Below, piece by piece: positions 1-9,777 of a DNA stretch of 64,000 nucleotides. The DNA is taken from positions 310,001 to 374,000 of the forward strand of contig NZ_CADFDB010000007.1 in the NCBI RefSeq assembly GCF_902832845.1. Reading direction: 5' to 3'. The position numbers and the translations under genes are program-made. The notes beneath the pieces were generated by a model. That model saw only the letters and a program-made list of their open reading frames with translations. It had not been told where the DNA came from and ran no database searches. The stretch's first letter is position 1, and the number at the start of each line of letters is the position of its first letter. The stretch is from Burkholderia metallica (GTDB lineage Bacteria; Pseudomonadota; Gammaproteobacteria; Burkholderiales; Burkholderiaceae).

Positions 1-262
1 TCGTGCGCATTTCCGTCAGCGTGTGCGCCTGGATCTGGCGCTGCAGGTCGTCGACCGTGCTCGGCCCCGTCGTTTCGCCCGCCTGCGGCTGCAGCGACGT
101 CTGTGCCTGCGAATCGATCACCGGAATCGCGGCCACCGGCGCCGACGCTTGCTGTACGGCAGGCGAACCGCTGTCCGCCAGACTTTGCGCGTATGCGCCC
201 TGCATGCCTCCCACCATGGCGAGCAACACGCACGCCCTTCCCAACCCCGTCATATGGCTCAT
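1..262 (-). CDS. Small exported protein, N-terminal part (DUF2968-like)
   Basis: The gene runs off the left edge, so only about 87 residues are visible. They start with a short hydrophobic signal peptide ending in an AYA-Q type cleavage site, followed by a low-complexity Ala/Ser/Pro stretch and then the more conserved-looking VDDLQRQIQAHTLTEMRT. That last segment resembles Burkholderia exported proteins of the DUF2968 family, but this rests on memory of the family. The start is placed at 262 because a GGGAA element lies about 12 nt upstream; an in-frame ATG at 253 is possible. It is co-directional with and just downstream of the sigma-54 regulator gene, so it is the last visible gene of the Tad cluster. 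Function is unknown. Confidence 0.6.
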   Translation of the reverse strand, partial: MSHMTGLGRACVLLAMVGGMQGAYAQSLADSGSPAVQQASAPVAAIPVIDSQAQTSLQPQAGETTGPSTVDDLQRQIQAHTLTEMRT

Positions 263-316
263 GAAGTTCTATTCCCGCCCGAGTCGTTGTAATTCAGCGC
301 GATTTTATCTCATTAA

Positions 317-1723
<1,407 letters not shown>

Positions 1724-1813
1724 TCAGTGATTGACAAATTGCTCGGCATTGCTGGTCAACGATCGGTCGCGGGTGAAGACGCCACCCTTATCGATAACGG
1801 AGCGCTCAGGTAT

Positions 1814-3871
1814 TTATTGAACAAGCATCGGGTTGCCGCATTTGATCGAATCCGGCGTGTTCGTGACATAGGCATTTCCCAGGCTCAGGCCGAGCAGGCC
1901 CGTGACGGAGGTCAGGAGAGAATCGATCGGTTGGAGGAGCAGCGGAACGAGCGTGTTCGCCAGCGCGGTAAGAAGCGGCCCGGTCAAGGTAGTCAATAGC
2001 TGGCTCAATACGCCGCTCAAATCGATCCCCACTGCCTTCAGCAACCCGAGCAACCCGCTATCGCCGAGCGACAGCGACACTTTCAAGCCGCTGTTCGCGA
2101 TGCCCGTCACCGCCGGGGAAAGGAACTGATCCGTGCCCGTCCCCAGTGTGTACGGCGATGCCGGGCTCGGCGAAGCAGACGATCCCGGTCCGGGGTACGT
2201 GAACACCAGCGGCGTCGGATTCTGATTGGCGACGGGAACCGTCATCTGCCCGGGCAATAGGCTGATGTTGACCGAAATGGCGTTCAAATTGACGATACCC
2301 AACGTCAGGACGTTGAGCAACGTTGCCAGTGTCGACGACAAGCCTCCCAGGTTCAACAGGCCGAGCAGGCTCGACAGGTTGACGGACACAAGCGAGATCG
2401 GAGCGGCGCCGCCGTCCGGCGAATACCCCGACGGCGCGTTGAGGTTGATCGGCGTATTCGCCGTGCCGCCGACGTACACGGCGAGCACCCCGGTCTGTAC
2501 GTTCACCGTCGCGCTTTTCGTGCCGTTCGCGGAGCAGGTGACCGACGCCAGGCCCGCTGTCGCCGGTGCCACGTAGGCCGTGATCGGCAGTTGCACCGCG
2601 GCAAGCGGCGTGGGACTGCCCGAGGGACACGTGCCCCCCGGATAGACAAGCCCACCGGTAGGACAGGTCGAGAGCAGCGAAATCGACGTATTGAGGAAGA
2701 CGTTCCCCTGCGCGGTCGACGTATTGGTCAAACAATTGGACGTCCCGCAGTTCGACGGACCGGGCGGACCGCTCGCTGTGGACGGCGGATTTGCACCCAG
2801 CTTGACCGAGCCCGACACGGTGACGTTCAGCAGCGGTGAAAGCACGGTAGGGGTACGAACCGTGACGCTGGGAATATTGACCGAATTCGTGCCGTTCGCG
2901 ATCTGTAGTGCCGTCGACAACAATCCGAGTGCATTGACGCTGGCGTTGACGGCAGACGATCCCGTAGCGGTTGCGGCAGAAACCAACTGGCCGAGCGCGA
3001 TCTGCGGACCGCCGCAAACCGTCCCGGAGCAAAGCGAGGCGACGATCGCGTTCAGGACGTTAAGGTTCGCCCCGACCAGATTCTGCTGCGTCGCCGCCTG
3101 CACGGCCGCGTTGGCCAACTGGCCGAGCGTCACGGTACCGTTCAATACACCCGAGCTCGTGCCGACCGGCAAATTGGCCAGAATGCCGGCCAGTTGCAGG
3201 TTGACCTGCGCGAGCCCTTGATAATCGACCAGTTGCAGGTTCAACGTATTCGGCGAACCGGTCAGCACCTGGAGCAACTGATTAGCCAGTCCTCCGTTCA
3301 GCGCTGCGACAGATGTGCTCAGCGTGAACGTGTCGCTGGGAGCGCTCTTGGCGACGGCGGACCCGCTGACCGTGACGCCGCTACGAAAAATCCCGTCCAC
3401 CGGCTCGGCAACCGTCACGCACACGGCATTGCTCGATTGGCCGGTGACCGTACCGGCAGACAACCCGGCGCATTGCTTGCCGCCGACCGGATCACCCGAG
3501 ACCCACGTGAACTGTGCGCTGCCACTGCCCTGGGGCGCGCTCCAGATGCCGCACGTCACGGACACGGTCGCCCCTATCGGCAACGTGTTGTTCGAAGGAT
3601 TTGCGATCTGGCCGGCGGCGGTCCTCGCCGCCTGGCAGGTCAAGTCGGTCGTCACTTGCGACACGGCCGACAAGGCGGCCAGATCGGCGGCCGCCTGCAT
3701 CCGGCGTCTTTCCGCGTAGAAATGACCTACGTCAACCGCACCCAGCACGGTCACCGCCACCAGCACCCAGATCGTCGCCATGATTGCAACGCTGCCCCGC
3801 TGGCGACTGCTTCCCCGGCTGCCGGCGCGACGCTGCCGCGCGGCACGTGACTGATCTGCGTGCATAGCCAT
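1814..3871 (-). CDS. tadG: Tad pilus assembly protein TadG-like
   Basis: A 685-residue envelope protein. The N-terminus has a basic stretch, a TadE/G-type motif (QRGSVAIMATIWVLVAVTVL, about residues 24-43) forming one membrane segment, then DVGHFYAERRRMQAAADLAALSA, typical of the TadG N-terminal domain. The rest is a long Ser/Thr/Gly/Ala/Val-rich periplasmic region with scattered Cys residues and a hydrophobic LLG-rich C-terminal third. TadG-family proteins are minor membrane-anchored components needed for Flp pilus assembly. No von Willebrand A metal-binding motif is evident, unlike some TadG proteins. The gene starts 5 nt after the DUF3613 stop codon, which indicates translational coupling. 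ATG at 3871 and 3865 are both possible starts. Confidence 0.85.
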   Translation of the reverse strand: MAMHADQSRAARQRRAGSRGSSRQRGSVAIMATIWVLVAVTVLGAVDVGHFYAERRRMQAAADLAALSAVSQVTTDLTCQAARTAAGQIANPSNNTLPIGATVSVTCGIWSAPQGSGSAQFTWVSGDPVGGKQCAGLSAGTVTGQSSNAVCVTVAEPVDGIFRSGVTVSGSAVAKSAPSDTFTLSTSVAALNGGLANQLLQVLTGSPNTLNLQLVDYQGLAQVNLQLAGILANLPVGTSSGVLNGTVTLGQLANAAVQAATQQNLVGANLNVLNAIVASLCSGTVCGGPQIALGQLVSAATATGSSAVNASVNALGLLSTALQIANGTNSVNIPSVTVRTPTVLSPLLNVTVSGSVKLGANPPSTASGPPGPSNCGTSNCLTNTSTAQGNVFLNTSISLLSTCPTGGLVYPGGTCPSGSPTPLAAVQLPITAYVAPATAGLASVTCSANGTKSATVNVQTGVLAVYVGGTANTPINLNAPSGYSPDGGAAPISLVSVNLSSLLGLLNLGGLSSTLATLLNVLTLGIVNLNAISVNISLLPGQMTVPVANQNPTPLVFTYPGPGSSASPSPASPYTLGTGTDQFLSPAVTGIANSGLKVSLSLGDSGLLGLLKAVGIDLSGVLSQLLTTLTGPLLTALANTLVPLLLQPIDSLLTSVTGLLGLSLGNAYVTNTPDSIKCGNPMLVQ

Positions 3872-3876
3872 ATCGC

Positions 3877-4206
3877 TTATTGCGCGCCCTGCCCGCCGCC
3901 CGACATGCCGCCGGCTCCGCCTAGCTGCGAACTCAGCGTATCGGGAATCTTGTTCTTGAACGAATCAAGATAGCGCTGGTACGCAAGCGACGCGACATCG
4001 CCGAACACCGGCTGCGCCGGCGCCGCGGCACGATTGTCACGCTGTATCGAGAGCCAGTCCCTGGTTGAACGTCCGACGTCGGACGCGCCCTGTGTCGCGG
4101 TCTGTTGACCGTATGCAGCGGTGGAGCCCACCGCGATACAGACGAGCGCGCCCAGCGTCGCGATCCGTCCCGCACGTGCACTGCGATTGTGTTTGTTGTC
4201 GTCCAT
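3877..4206 (-). CDS. DUF3613 domain protein of the Tad cluster
   Basis: A 109-residue secreted protein. It has a signal peptide (about residues 13-34, ending TAAYGQ) and the DUF3613 core: TRDWLSIQRDNRAAAPAQP followed by ASLAYQRYLDSFKNKIPD. The C-terminal tail is Gly-rich. DUF3613 proteins are regularly found in beta-proteobacterial Tad clusters between tadD and tadG, as here, and are presumed periplasmic accessory factors of unknown mechanism. The gene lies 20 nt after tadD and 5 nt before tadG. Confidence 0.85.
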   Translation of the reverse strand: MDDNKHNRSARAGRIATLGALVCIAVGSTAAYGQQTATQGASDVGRSTRDWLSIQRDNRAAAPAQPVFGDVASLAYQRYLDSFKNKIPDTLSSQLGGAGGMSGGGQGAQ

Positions 4207-4226
4207 GTCGTTCCCCGGCTATCCGT

Positions 4227-5069
4227 TCATTGTGCAAATCGTTGCAGCAGCGGCACCGTCTGGTCGTAGCCGAAGTTGTTCGCCATCGGCATGATCGGCG
4301 TCGGCGCAGCGCGCCGCGATACCACCGGCGGCGTCGCGATGGCGCCCTGCTGCGCACGCACTGCCGCGGCAACCTTCGCTGCATCGCCGCTGATGTCCTT
4401 GCGAATATCGGTAGACAGATGCTGCTGGTTCATCAACCGTTGCGCGTCCTGCGCTCGTCCTGCTGCCATCAGATACAGCGCGAGATTGCTGACGATCTTC
4501 GGATTGCGCTGATCGAGTTCGGCCGCCTTCATCAGCGGGACTCGTGCGCCGACGACGTCACCGCTGCGCAGCTTCGCGTAAGCGAGGTCGGACAGCAACG
4601 ACGGATCGGTCGGTGCGAGCTCCGACGCCTGTGTCAACGCCTGCACGGCCCGGCCGAAATCGCCCGCCGCCCCCGCAAGCAAACCGAGCCCCCGATAGCC
4701 GCGCGCGGCGAGCGGCGTCTTCAACAGTTGCGTGTACGCCGCCGCGCTTGCGACCGGCTGATCGGTCATTCGCAGCGCATCCGCACGCAACAGGATCGAT
4801 TCCGGCATGACGCCGTATGTCTTGTCGTACGAGTCGATGTGCGCGAGCGAAGCGAAATAGAGCCCCTGCGTCTGCATGCGCTGAATCAGACCCAGATACA
4901 TCCCCGGCGTATCGGGCACCGACTGCTTCTGATCGGCCGCCTGCATCAGCGCGGCGCGCTCGGTCTGCACGCCGACGCCATATCCGCTTTCCTTGGTGGC
5001 GCATGCACCGAGCAGCAGTACCGCTGCCAGCATGCCCATCCGTGTCATCGTTTCGCTGATTCGCTTCAT
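4227..5069 (-). CDS. tadD: Tad pilus assembly lipoprotein TadD (TPR protein)
   Basis: A 280-residue protein starting MKRISETMTR, with a lipobox LLLGAC near residue 23, so it is a lipoprotein. Tetratricopeptide-like helical repeats follow (AARGYRGLGLLAGAAGDFGRA, DPSLLSDLAYAKLRSGDVVGA, NPKIVSNLALYLMAAGRAQDA). TadD proteins are TPR pilotin-like lipoproteins that support the outer-membrane secretin. The start at 5069 follows an AAGGACAGG element; longer in-frame extensions would cross into tadC and break the lipoprotein signal. The gene begins 14 nt after the tadC stop. Confidence 0.9.
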   Translation of the reverse strand: MKRISETMTRMGMLAAVLLLGACATKESGYGVGVQTERAALMQAADQKQSVPDTPGMYLGLIQRMQTQGLYFASLAHIDSYDKTYGVMPESILLRADALRMTDQPVASAAAYTQLLKTPLAARGYRGLGLLAGAAGDFGRAVQALTQASELAPTDPSLLSDLAYAKLRSGDVVGARVPLMKAAELDQRNPKIVSNLALYLMAAGRAQDAQRLMNQQHLSTDIRKDISGDAAKVAAAVRAQQGAIATPPVVSRRAAPTPIMPMANNFGYDQTVPLLQRFAQ

Positions 5070-5083
5070 CGCCTGTCCTTCCT

Positions 5084-6076
5084 TCAATGATGCGAAGACA
5101 ACGCGCGCATCACCGCCAGCATGCCCGGGCCGGCCGTCACGATCAGCAGCGCGGGCAACAGCGTCAATACCATGACGCCGGTCATCTTCACGGTCAATCG
5201 GCCGATCCGTTCGCGCAGCATCGCGCGACGCGTCTCGCGCAACCGGTCGCCGAACTGCTTGAGCGGTTCCTGCACCGCACCGCCATGCTTGTCGACCTGA
5301 ATCATCAATCGCACGATCGCGCGCAAATCCTCGTTGTCGAACCCGCTCGACAGCCGCTGCAGCGACTGCTCGCGCGTGCGGCCGGCAGCGAACTGGCGCT
5401 GGGCAATCCCGACCTCCGACGACAAGACCGGTAACATCCCGCGAAAATCGTTCGTCACCACCTGAAGGCTCTGGTCGAGCGACAACCCGACGCCCTGCAA
5501 CAGACGCAGCATGTCGACGAGCAGCGGCAGCTCGTCGACGACGCTTTGCCGCCGCGACGCCGCGCGACGTCTTACATAGAGCTTCGGCAACATGAAGCCG
5601 ATCCCGAACGCGGCGAACATGCCGATGATCCAGATGCTGCCCTTCATCCGTCCGCTCGCGAAAATCGCGAACAGCAGCGGCAGCCCGATCCCGCATGCGA
5701 CCCGCGCGCTCAGAAATAACCCACGCGTGCGCGCATCGACATAGCCGCATTGCTCAAGCAGGCGCCGATCTTCTTCCGCCACCACGTATCGGCCGAAGCC
5801 GGTATCCAGCCAGCGCATGCCTGCCGCCGACAAGCGGTCCAGAAAACGCTCGACGCGATGGCCGCCGCGCGCGTCGGATTTCGCCCGTGCGTCGCCGTCC
5901 GGCGCGGGCCGCGCTTTCGCTGCCTCGAGTGCGGCCATACGCTGCTCCAGCGCATCGACCAGCGCCCGCTCGGCACGCGTCGCGGCACTCGCCCGCAACA
6001 TGACGACCATGCCGAGCAGCAGCACCCCGAGCGCACCCAGGGCCAACGCAATTGATCCGATTTGAGTTGCCGTCAT
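5084..6076 (-). CDS. tadC: Tad inner-membrane platform protein TadC
   Basis: A 330-residue GspF/T2SSF-type membrane protein. A transmembrane helix lies near residues 7-28, a cytoplasmic segment follows, and then the T2SSF domain (DELPLLVDMLRLLQGVGLSLDQSLQ ... IVRLMIQVDKHGGAVQEPLKQF) ends in a hydrophobic helix (MVLTLLPALLIVTAGPGMLAVM). TadB and TadC form the inner-membrane platform through which the TadA ATPase drives Flp pilin assembly. The start at 6076 (MTATQIGS) lies 4 nt after the tadB stop. Confidence 0.92.
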   Translation of the reverse strand: MTATQIGSIALALGALGVLLLGMVVMLRASAATRAERALVDALEQRMAALEAAKARPAPDGDARAKSDARGGHRVERFLDRLSAAGMRWLDTGFGRYVVAEEDRRLLEQCGYVDARTRGLFLSARVACGIGLPLLFAIFASGRMKGSIWIIGMFAAFGIGFMLPKLYVRRRAASRRQSVVDELPLLVDMLRLLQGVGLSLDQSLQVVTNDFRGMLPVLSSEVGIAQRQFAAGRTREQSLQRLSSGFDNEDLRAIVRLMIQVDKHGGAVQEPLKQFGDRLRETRRAMLRERIGRLTVKMTGVMVLTLLPALLIVTAGPGMLAVMRALSSHH

Positions 6077-6080
6077 AGCA

Positions 6081-7079
6081 TCACCTGAGCCGGGCCATTC
6101 GATACAGCCATACGCTGCCCACGAGCTGCCCCAGAAACGCAATCGTGAGGAGCGACTGGCCGCTCGGATCGTTCCACATTCCGTACAGATACTTCGGATT
6201 GGTCATCACGACAAAGCTGCCGATAGCGATCGGCAGCATGACGAGGACAAACGCCGACAGCCGCGTCTCCGACGACATCGCGGTCAATTCGCGCTCCGCC
6301 TGTTCGAGATCGCGCATGAACACGGCCATTCGCTCGAGCATCACGTCCGCGCGGCCGCCGTATTTGACGGACAGGCGCAGCACCGAGCCCACGAGCTCGA
6401 ACTCTTCGGTCCGGTAGATCTTCGCGATATGCATCATTGCGCGATCGATCTCGATCCCGCCGCGCAGCATCCGCGACACGACGTCGAGGCAACCGCGCAA
6501 CGGCTCTTCCGTCGTCAACAACGCCGCCTGGAAAGCAGCCGGCACGCTGTTGCCGAGTGTCACGAGACGTACGATCCCGTCGAGGAACGACGGGATCTGC
6601 CGGACGATCTTCAGTCGTCGGCGCTGGATCCGCGATGCGAGCCACACGCCGAGCATCGCGCTTCCGCAGGTGATCGCAGCAAAGCAGGCCAGCATGCCAC
6701 CGCGGCTGCCAGCGACGATCGCGACCAGGGCGAGCGCGCCAAGCGCGACGAGCGCCTTGCCGCGCGCGTCGTCGATTCCCGCACGACTCGCGAGGTTCGA
6801 CAGATACTCGGCTGCTGTCGCATACCAGTGCGCCCAGAGTGTCTCGCGCGATGCCTTTCCCGCCGCGCCGGGTTGCGGCACGGCACGCGAGGTTCCGGAC
6901 GCCGTCACACGCCCCGCCTGCGCGGTGACGCCCGCACGTGCGCCGGGTTCGAGCCGGCTGTCGATGAAGCGCTTCGCGTCGGTACGCCCGCGATGGGTCT
7001 CGGCGTGACGCCACAGCATCATCGCCGCCGCGACGCACAGCATCGCGAACGCCAGCACCCATACCATCGCGCTATACAT
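6081..7079 (-). CDS. tadB: Tad inner-membrane platform protein TadB
   Basis: A 332-residue T2SSF-domain membrane protein. It has N-terminal membrane helices (MYSAMVWVLAFAMLCVAAAM; a second pair near residues 105-140), the T2SSF domain (IPSFLDGIVRLVTLGNSVPAAFQAAL ... LVGSVLRLSVKYGGRADVMLERMA) and C-terminal helices. It partners with TadC. The start is placed at 7079, where ATG overlaps the last codons of tadA by 8 nt behind a GGGGG element; this fits translational coupling better than the upstream ATG within tadA. Confidence 0.92.
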   Translation of the reverse strand: MYSAMVWVLAFAMLCVAAAMMLWRHAETHRGRTDAKRFIDSRLEPGARAGVTAQAGRVTASGTSRAVPQPGAAGKASRETLWAHWYATAAEYLSNLASRAGIDDARGKALVALGALALVAIVAGSRGGMLACFAAITCGSAMLGVWLASRIQRRRLKIVRQIPSFLDGIVRLVTLGNSVPAAFQAALLTTEEPLRGCLDVVSRMLRGGIEIDRAMMHIAKIYRTEEFELVGSVLRLSVKYGGRADVMLERMAVFMRDLEQAERELTAMSSETRLSAFVLVMLPIAIGSFVVMTNPKYLYGMWNDPSGQSLLTIAFLGQLVGSVWLYRMARLR

Positions 7080-8439
7080 TGAAGCCCCCGCCGCCACGGC
7101 CGAACCCGCCGCCGAAGCCACCACCGAACCCGCCGTCGCCGAATCCGCCGCTCGTCAGCGACTGACGGAAGCGCGCGAGTTTCGGCGAATGCGGATGAAT
7201 GCCCAGCGTCTCCCAGTGATCGACTTCCTCGCCTTCCGGCGTCACGCGCGCCTCGTAGCGGTACAGCTCCTGCGTCGCGATGATGTTGTCCGACAGCCCG
7301 GTCACTTCGGTGATCGACAGGATCCGCCGCCGCCCGTTCGACAATCGACCGATCTGCACGATGAAGTCGATCGCGTTCGCGATCTGCCGGCGCAGGCTCG
7401 ACTCGGTGCCCTGGAAACCCGCGAAACCCGCGAGCATCTCGAGACGGTACAGGCACTCGCGCGGAGAACTTGCGTGCACGGTACCCATCGATCCATCGTG
7501 GCCCGTGTTCATCGCCTGCAGCATTTCCAGCACTTCACCGCCGCGCACTTCGCCGACGATGATCCGGTCCGGGCGCATCCGCAACGTATTGCGCAGCAGG
7601 TCGCGAATCGACACGACGCCGGTGCCGTCGAACCCGCCCGGACGGCTCTCGAGACGCACGACGTGCGGGTGGTTCAGCGACAGCTCCGCCGTGTCCTCGA
7701 TCGTCACGACACGCTCGATTTCCGGAATATGGAACGCGAGTGCGTTGAGGAGCGAAGTCTTGCCGGAACTCGTGCCGCCCGACACAAGAATGTTGCAGCG
7801 CGCCTCGACCGCCGCCTGCAGCAGCGTGTTGATCTCCTCGTTGAACGTCCCGTTGCCGAGCAGGTCGGACGGCTTCAGCGGATCCTTGCGGAATTTCCGG
7901 ATCGACACGACCGGGCCGTCGATCGACAGCGGCTCGATCACGACATTCACGCGGCCGCCGTCGGGAAGTCGCGCGTCGACCATCGGGTTCGACTCATCGA
8001 GACGACGGCCGATCGGCGCGAGAATGCGCCGCACGATCCGCAGCAGATGCGCGTTGTCGGTGAAGCGTACGGGCAGCTTCGCGAGGATCCCGTGACGCGA
8101 CACGTATACGTCGTTGTACCCGTTGATCAGGATGTCCTCGACGGCAGGGTCTGCGAGCAGGTCCTCGATCGGCCCGAAGCCCGCAAGCTCTTTTGTCAGC
8201 GCCTCCGCGATCGTCCGTACCTCGTTCTCGTTGAGCGGAATGCGGCGCAGGCGCACGAAGCTGTCGATCTCGAGATCGACGAACTGGTTGATCGCCTGGC
8301 GCGACCATCGCCCGAACTCGGCGCCCAGTTCTTCGATGCGCGTCAGCAAGTGCTCGTGCGCGGCATTCTTGATGTCGTGGAATTGCTGCGTCTGGGAGAA
8401 CGGCGCAGCGCCGTCTGCGAATTGAATGTCGTGTGCCAT
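7072..8439 (-). CDS. tadA: Tad pilus assembly ATPase TadA/CpaF
   Basis: A 455-residue secretion ATPase of the type II/IV (CpaF) family. The N-terminal domain carries the CpaF signature around GFGPIEDLLADPAVEDILINGY. Walker A is VSGGTSSGKTSLLNALAFH, and the Walker B/Asp-box region is RPDRIIVGEVRGGEVLEMLQAM. TadA hexamers power pilus extension and probably retraction. The last 25 residues are almost pure Gly/Phe (GGFGDGGFGGGFGGGFGRGG), a tail not needed for the ATPase fold. It follows tadZ by 3 nt. Confidence 0.95.
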   Translation of the reverse strand: MAHDIQFADGAAPFSQTQQFHDIKNAAHEHLLTRIEELGAEFGRWSRQAINQFVDLEIDSFVRLRRIPLNENEVRTIAEALTKELAGFGPIEDLLADPAVEDILINGYNDVYVSRHGILAKLPVRFTDNAHLLRIVRRILAPIGRRLDESNPMVDARLPDGGRVNVVIEPLSIDGPVVSIRKFRKDPLKPSDLLGNGTFNEEINTLLQAAVEARCNILVSGGTSSGKTSLLNALAFHIPEIERVVTIEDTAELSLNHPHVVRLESRPGGFDGTGVVSIRDLLRNTLRMRPDRIIVGEVRGGEVLEMLQAMNTGHDGSMGTVHASSPRECLYRLEMLAGFAGFQGTESSLRRQIANAIDFIVQIGRLSNGRRRILSITEVTGLSDNIIATQELYRYEARVTPEGEEVDHWETLGIHPHSPKLARFRQSLTSGGFGDGGFGGGFGGGFGRGGGGFNV

Positions 8440-8442
8440 CGC

Positions 8443-9717
8443 TTACGACCGCTTGGACGAGGGTTGAATGAAGCGCTTCAGCGCTGCCAGGCCGGTTGCC
8501 GGACGCGGCGCTGCCGCCCTGACCGACACGCCTGGCAGGCGCGCGGCAAGCGACTCGAGCGCGCGCACGTACGGATCGCGCTCCGCCATATCGACGATGA
8601 GCCGACCCTGGTTTGCCGCATGGCCGATCGCGACGCGACGCGACGGCAAGGCGCCAACCAGCGACAGGCCGAGACGTTCGGCAATCTGTGCGGGCGTCAG
8701 GTCGAGCGCGGGGTCGTGCTGGTTGACGACGAGGCGGACGCGATCGGTATCGACTCCCGCGTCGCGCAGGCCGGTCAGCAGGTCGGCCGCCGACACGATC
8801 GACGCAACGCCCTGGTCGCAGACAAGCCATGCTTCATCGGCCAAGTTCGCGATCTGAGCAACGAACTCGCGGTTCGAAAAGCCGCCAAGATCGACGATCT
8901 GCTGATCGAAAAATGCCCGAAACCGGTTCAGCAAGCCGGCGCACGAGGCATACGAGACATCGCGCAGCGCGCCGAGATCGGTCCGCAGCGTCGTCAATGC
9001 CACTCCGCTTTCGTGCCGGGTCAGCGCGGTGTTCACGAAGGTCCGGTCGATGCGGCGCAGATTGTGAACCGCGTCGATGAAATCGAATTCGCAACGGGTA
9101 TTCAGGAAGAGTGCGCCATCGCCTGCCGGCAGACCCAGATCGACGAGCGCAGTCTGGCGCCCCGCCGGCGTACCGCCATTCGACACGCCCGCCGCCCCCG
9201 CGCTCGTCGCATGCTTCTGCAGCCAGACGGCAAGATTCGCGGCGAGCGTACTCACGCCCATGCCGGCGCGCGCGCCGAGCAACGCGACGAGCTTGCCGTG
9301 GCGGCTCGCGGGCTCATCGACGTTCGCAAGCAACCCGCGCGTCGTGCGCAACGCGTCCTCGGCGGGGGCCGACACGTCGATGAAGTCGCGCACGCCGGCG
9401 CGCAGCGCGGCAAGCGTGCTCTCCGGCTGCGCGAGCGAACCGAGCGCGACGATGGGCAACCCCGGATGCGACGCACGCACTGCTGCCGCTGCCACGCTCG
9501 CCGCCGTGCCGCTTTCGGAAAAATCGATGAAGACGATGGCCGGGTTGAGCCCCGTGATGCGCTGTGCAAGCACGCCCGGCTCGAGCGAGGCAGTCTCGAC
9601 CGCGCCGGCGGATATAAGCGTATCGGCCAGCCAGCGGACATGGGCCTCGCGTTGCGACGCGCAAACGAAATAGTCGGTCACGGCGGGTTCACACAGTGAT
9701 TGGATTCGCGCATTCAT
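8443..9717 (-). CDS. tadZ: Tad pilus localisation protein TadZ/CpaE
   Basis: About 424 residues. A response-regulator-like N-terminal domain (VFIDFSES, PIVALGSLAQPESTLAALRAGVRDFIDVSA) is followed by a MinD/ParA-like domain. The ATP loop reads LLGARAGMGVSTLAANLAVWL: the P-loop is atypical and lacks the signature lysines, as in other TadZ/CpaE proteins. TadZ places the Tad machine at the cell pole. ATG at 9717 is preceded by GGGGG at a suitable distance; an in-frame GTG at 9726 is an alternative start. It lies between the secretin gene and the ATPase gene. Confidence 0.9.
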   Translation of the reverse strand: MNARIQSLCEPAVTDYFVCASQREAHVRWLADTLISAGAVETASLEPGVLAQRITGLNPAIVFIDFSESGTAASVAAAAVRASHPGLPIVALGSLAQPESTLAALRAGVRDFIDVSAPAEDALRTTRGLLANVDEPASRHGKLVALLGARAGMGVSTLAANLAVWLQKHATSAGAAGVSNGGTPAGRQTALVDLGLPAGDGALFLNTRCEFDFIDAVHNLRRIDRTFVNTALTRHESGVALTTLRTDLGALRDVSYASCAGLLNRFRAFFDQQIVDLGGFSNREFVAQIANLADEAWLVCDQGVASIVSAADLLTGLRDAGVDTDRVRLVVNQHDPALDLTPAQIAERLGLSLVGALPSRRVAIGHAANQGRLIVDMAERDPYVRALESLAARLPGVSVRAAAPRPATGLAALKRFIQPSSKRS

Positions 9718-9777
9718 GTCGAACACCCCCGACTACACAAGACGTGGCGATGCACCGCAACCGGCGAGACATCGCAC

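Noticed and set aside
4227-5750. An extended 507-codon version of tadD
   Set aside because: The upstream 227 codons are antisense-like Arg-rich sequence within tadC's reading frame; the lipoprotein start at 5069 has a good ribosome-binding site.
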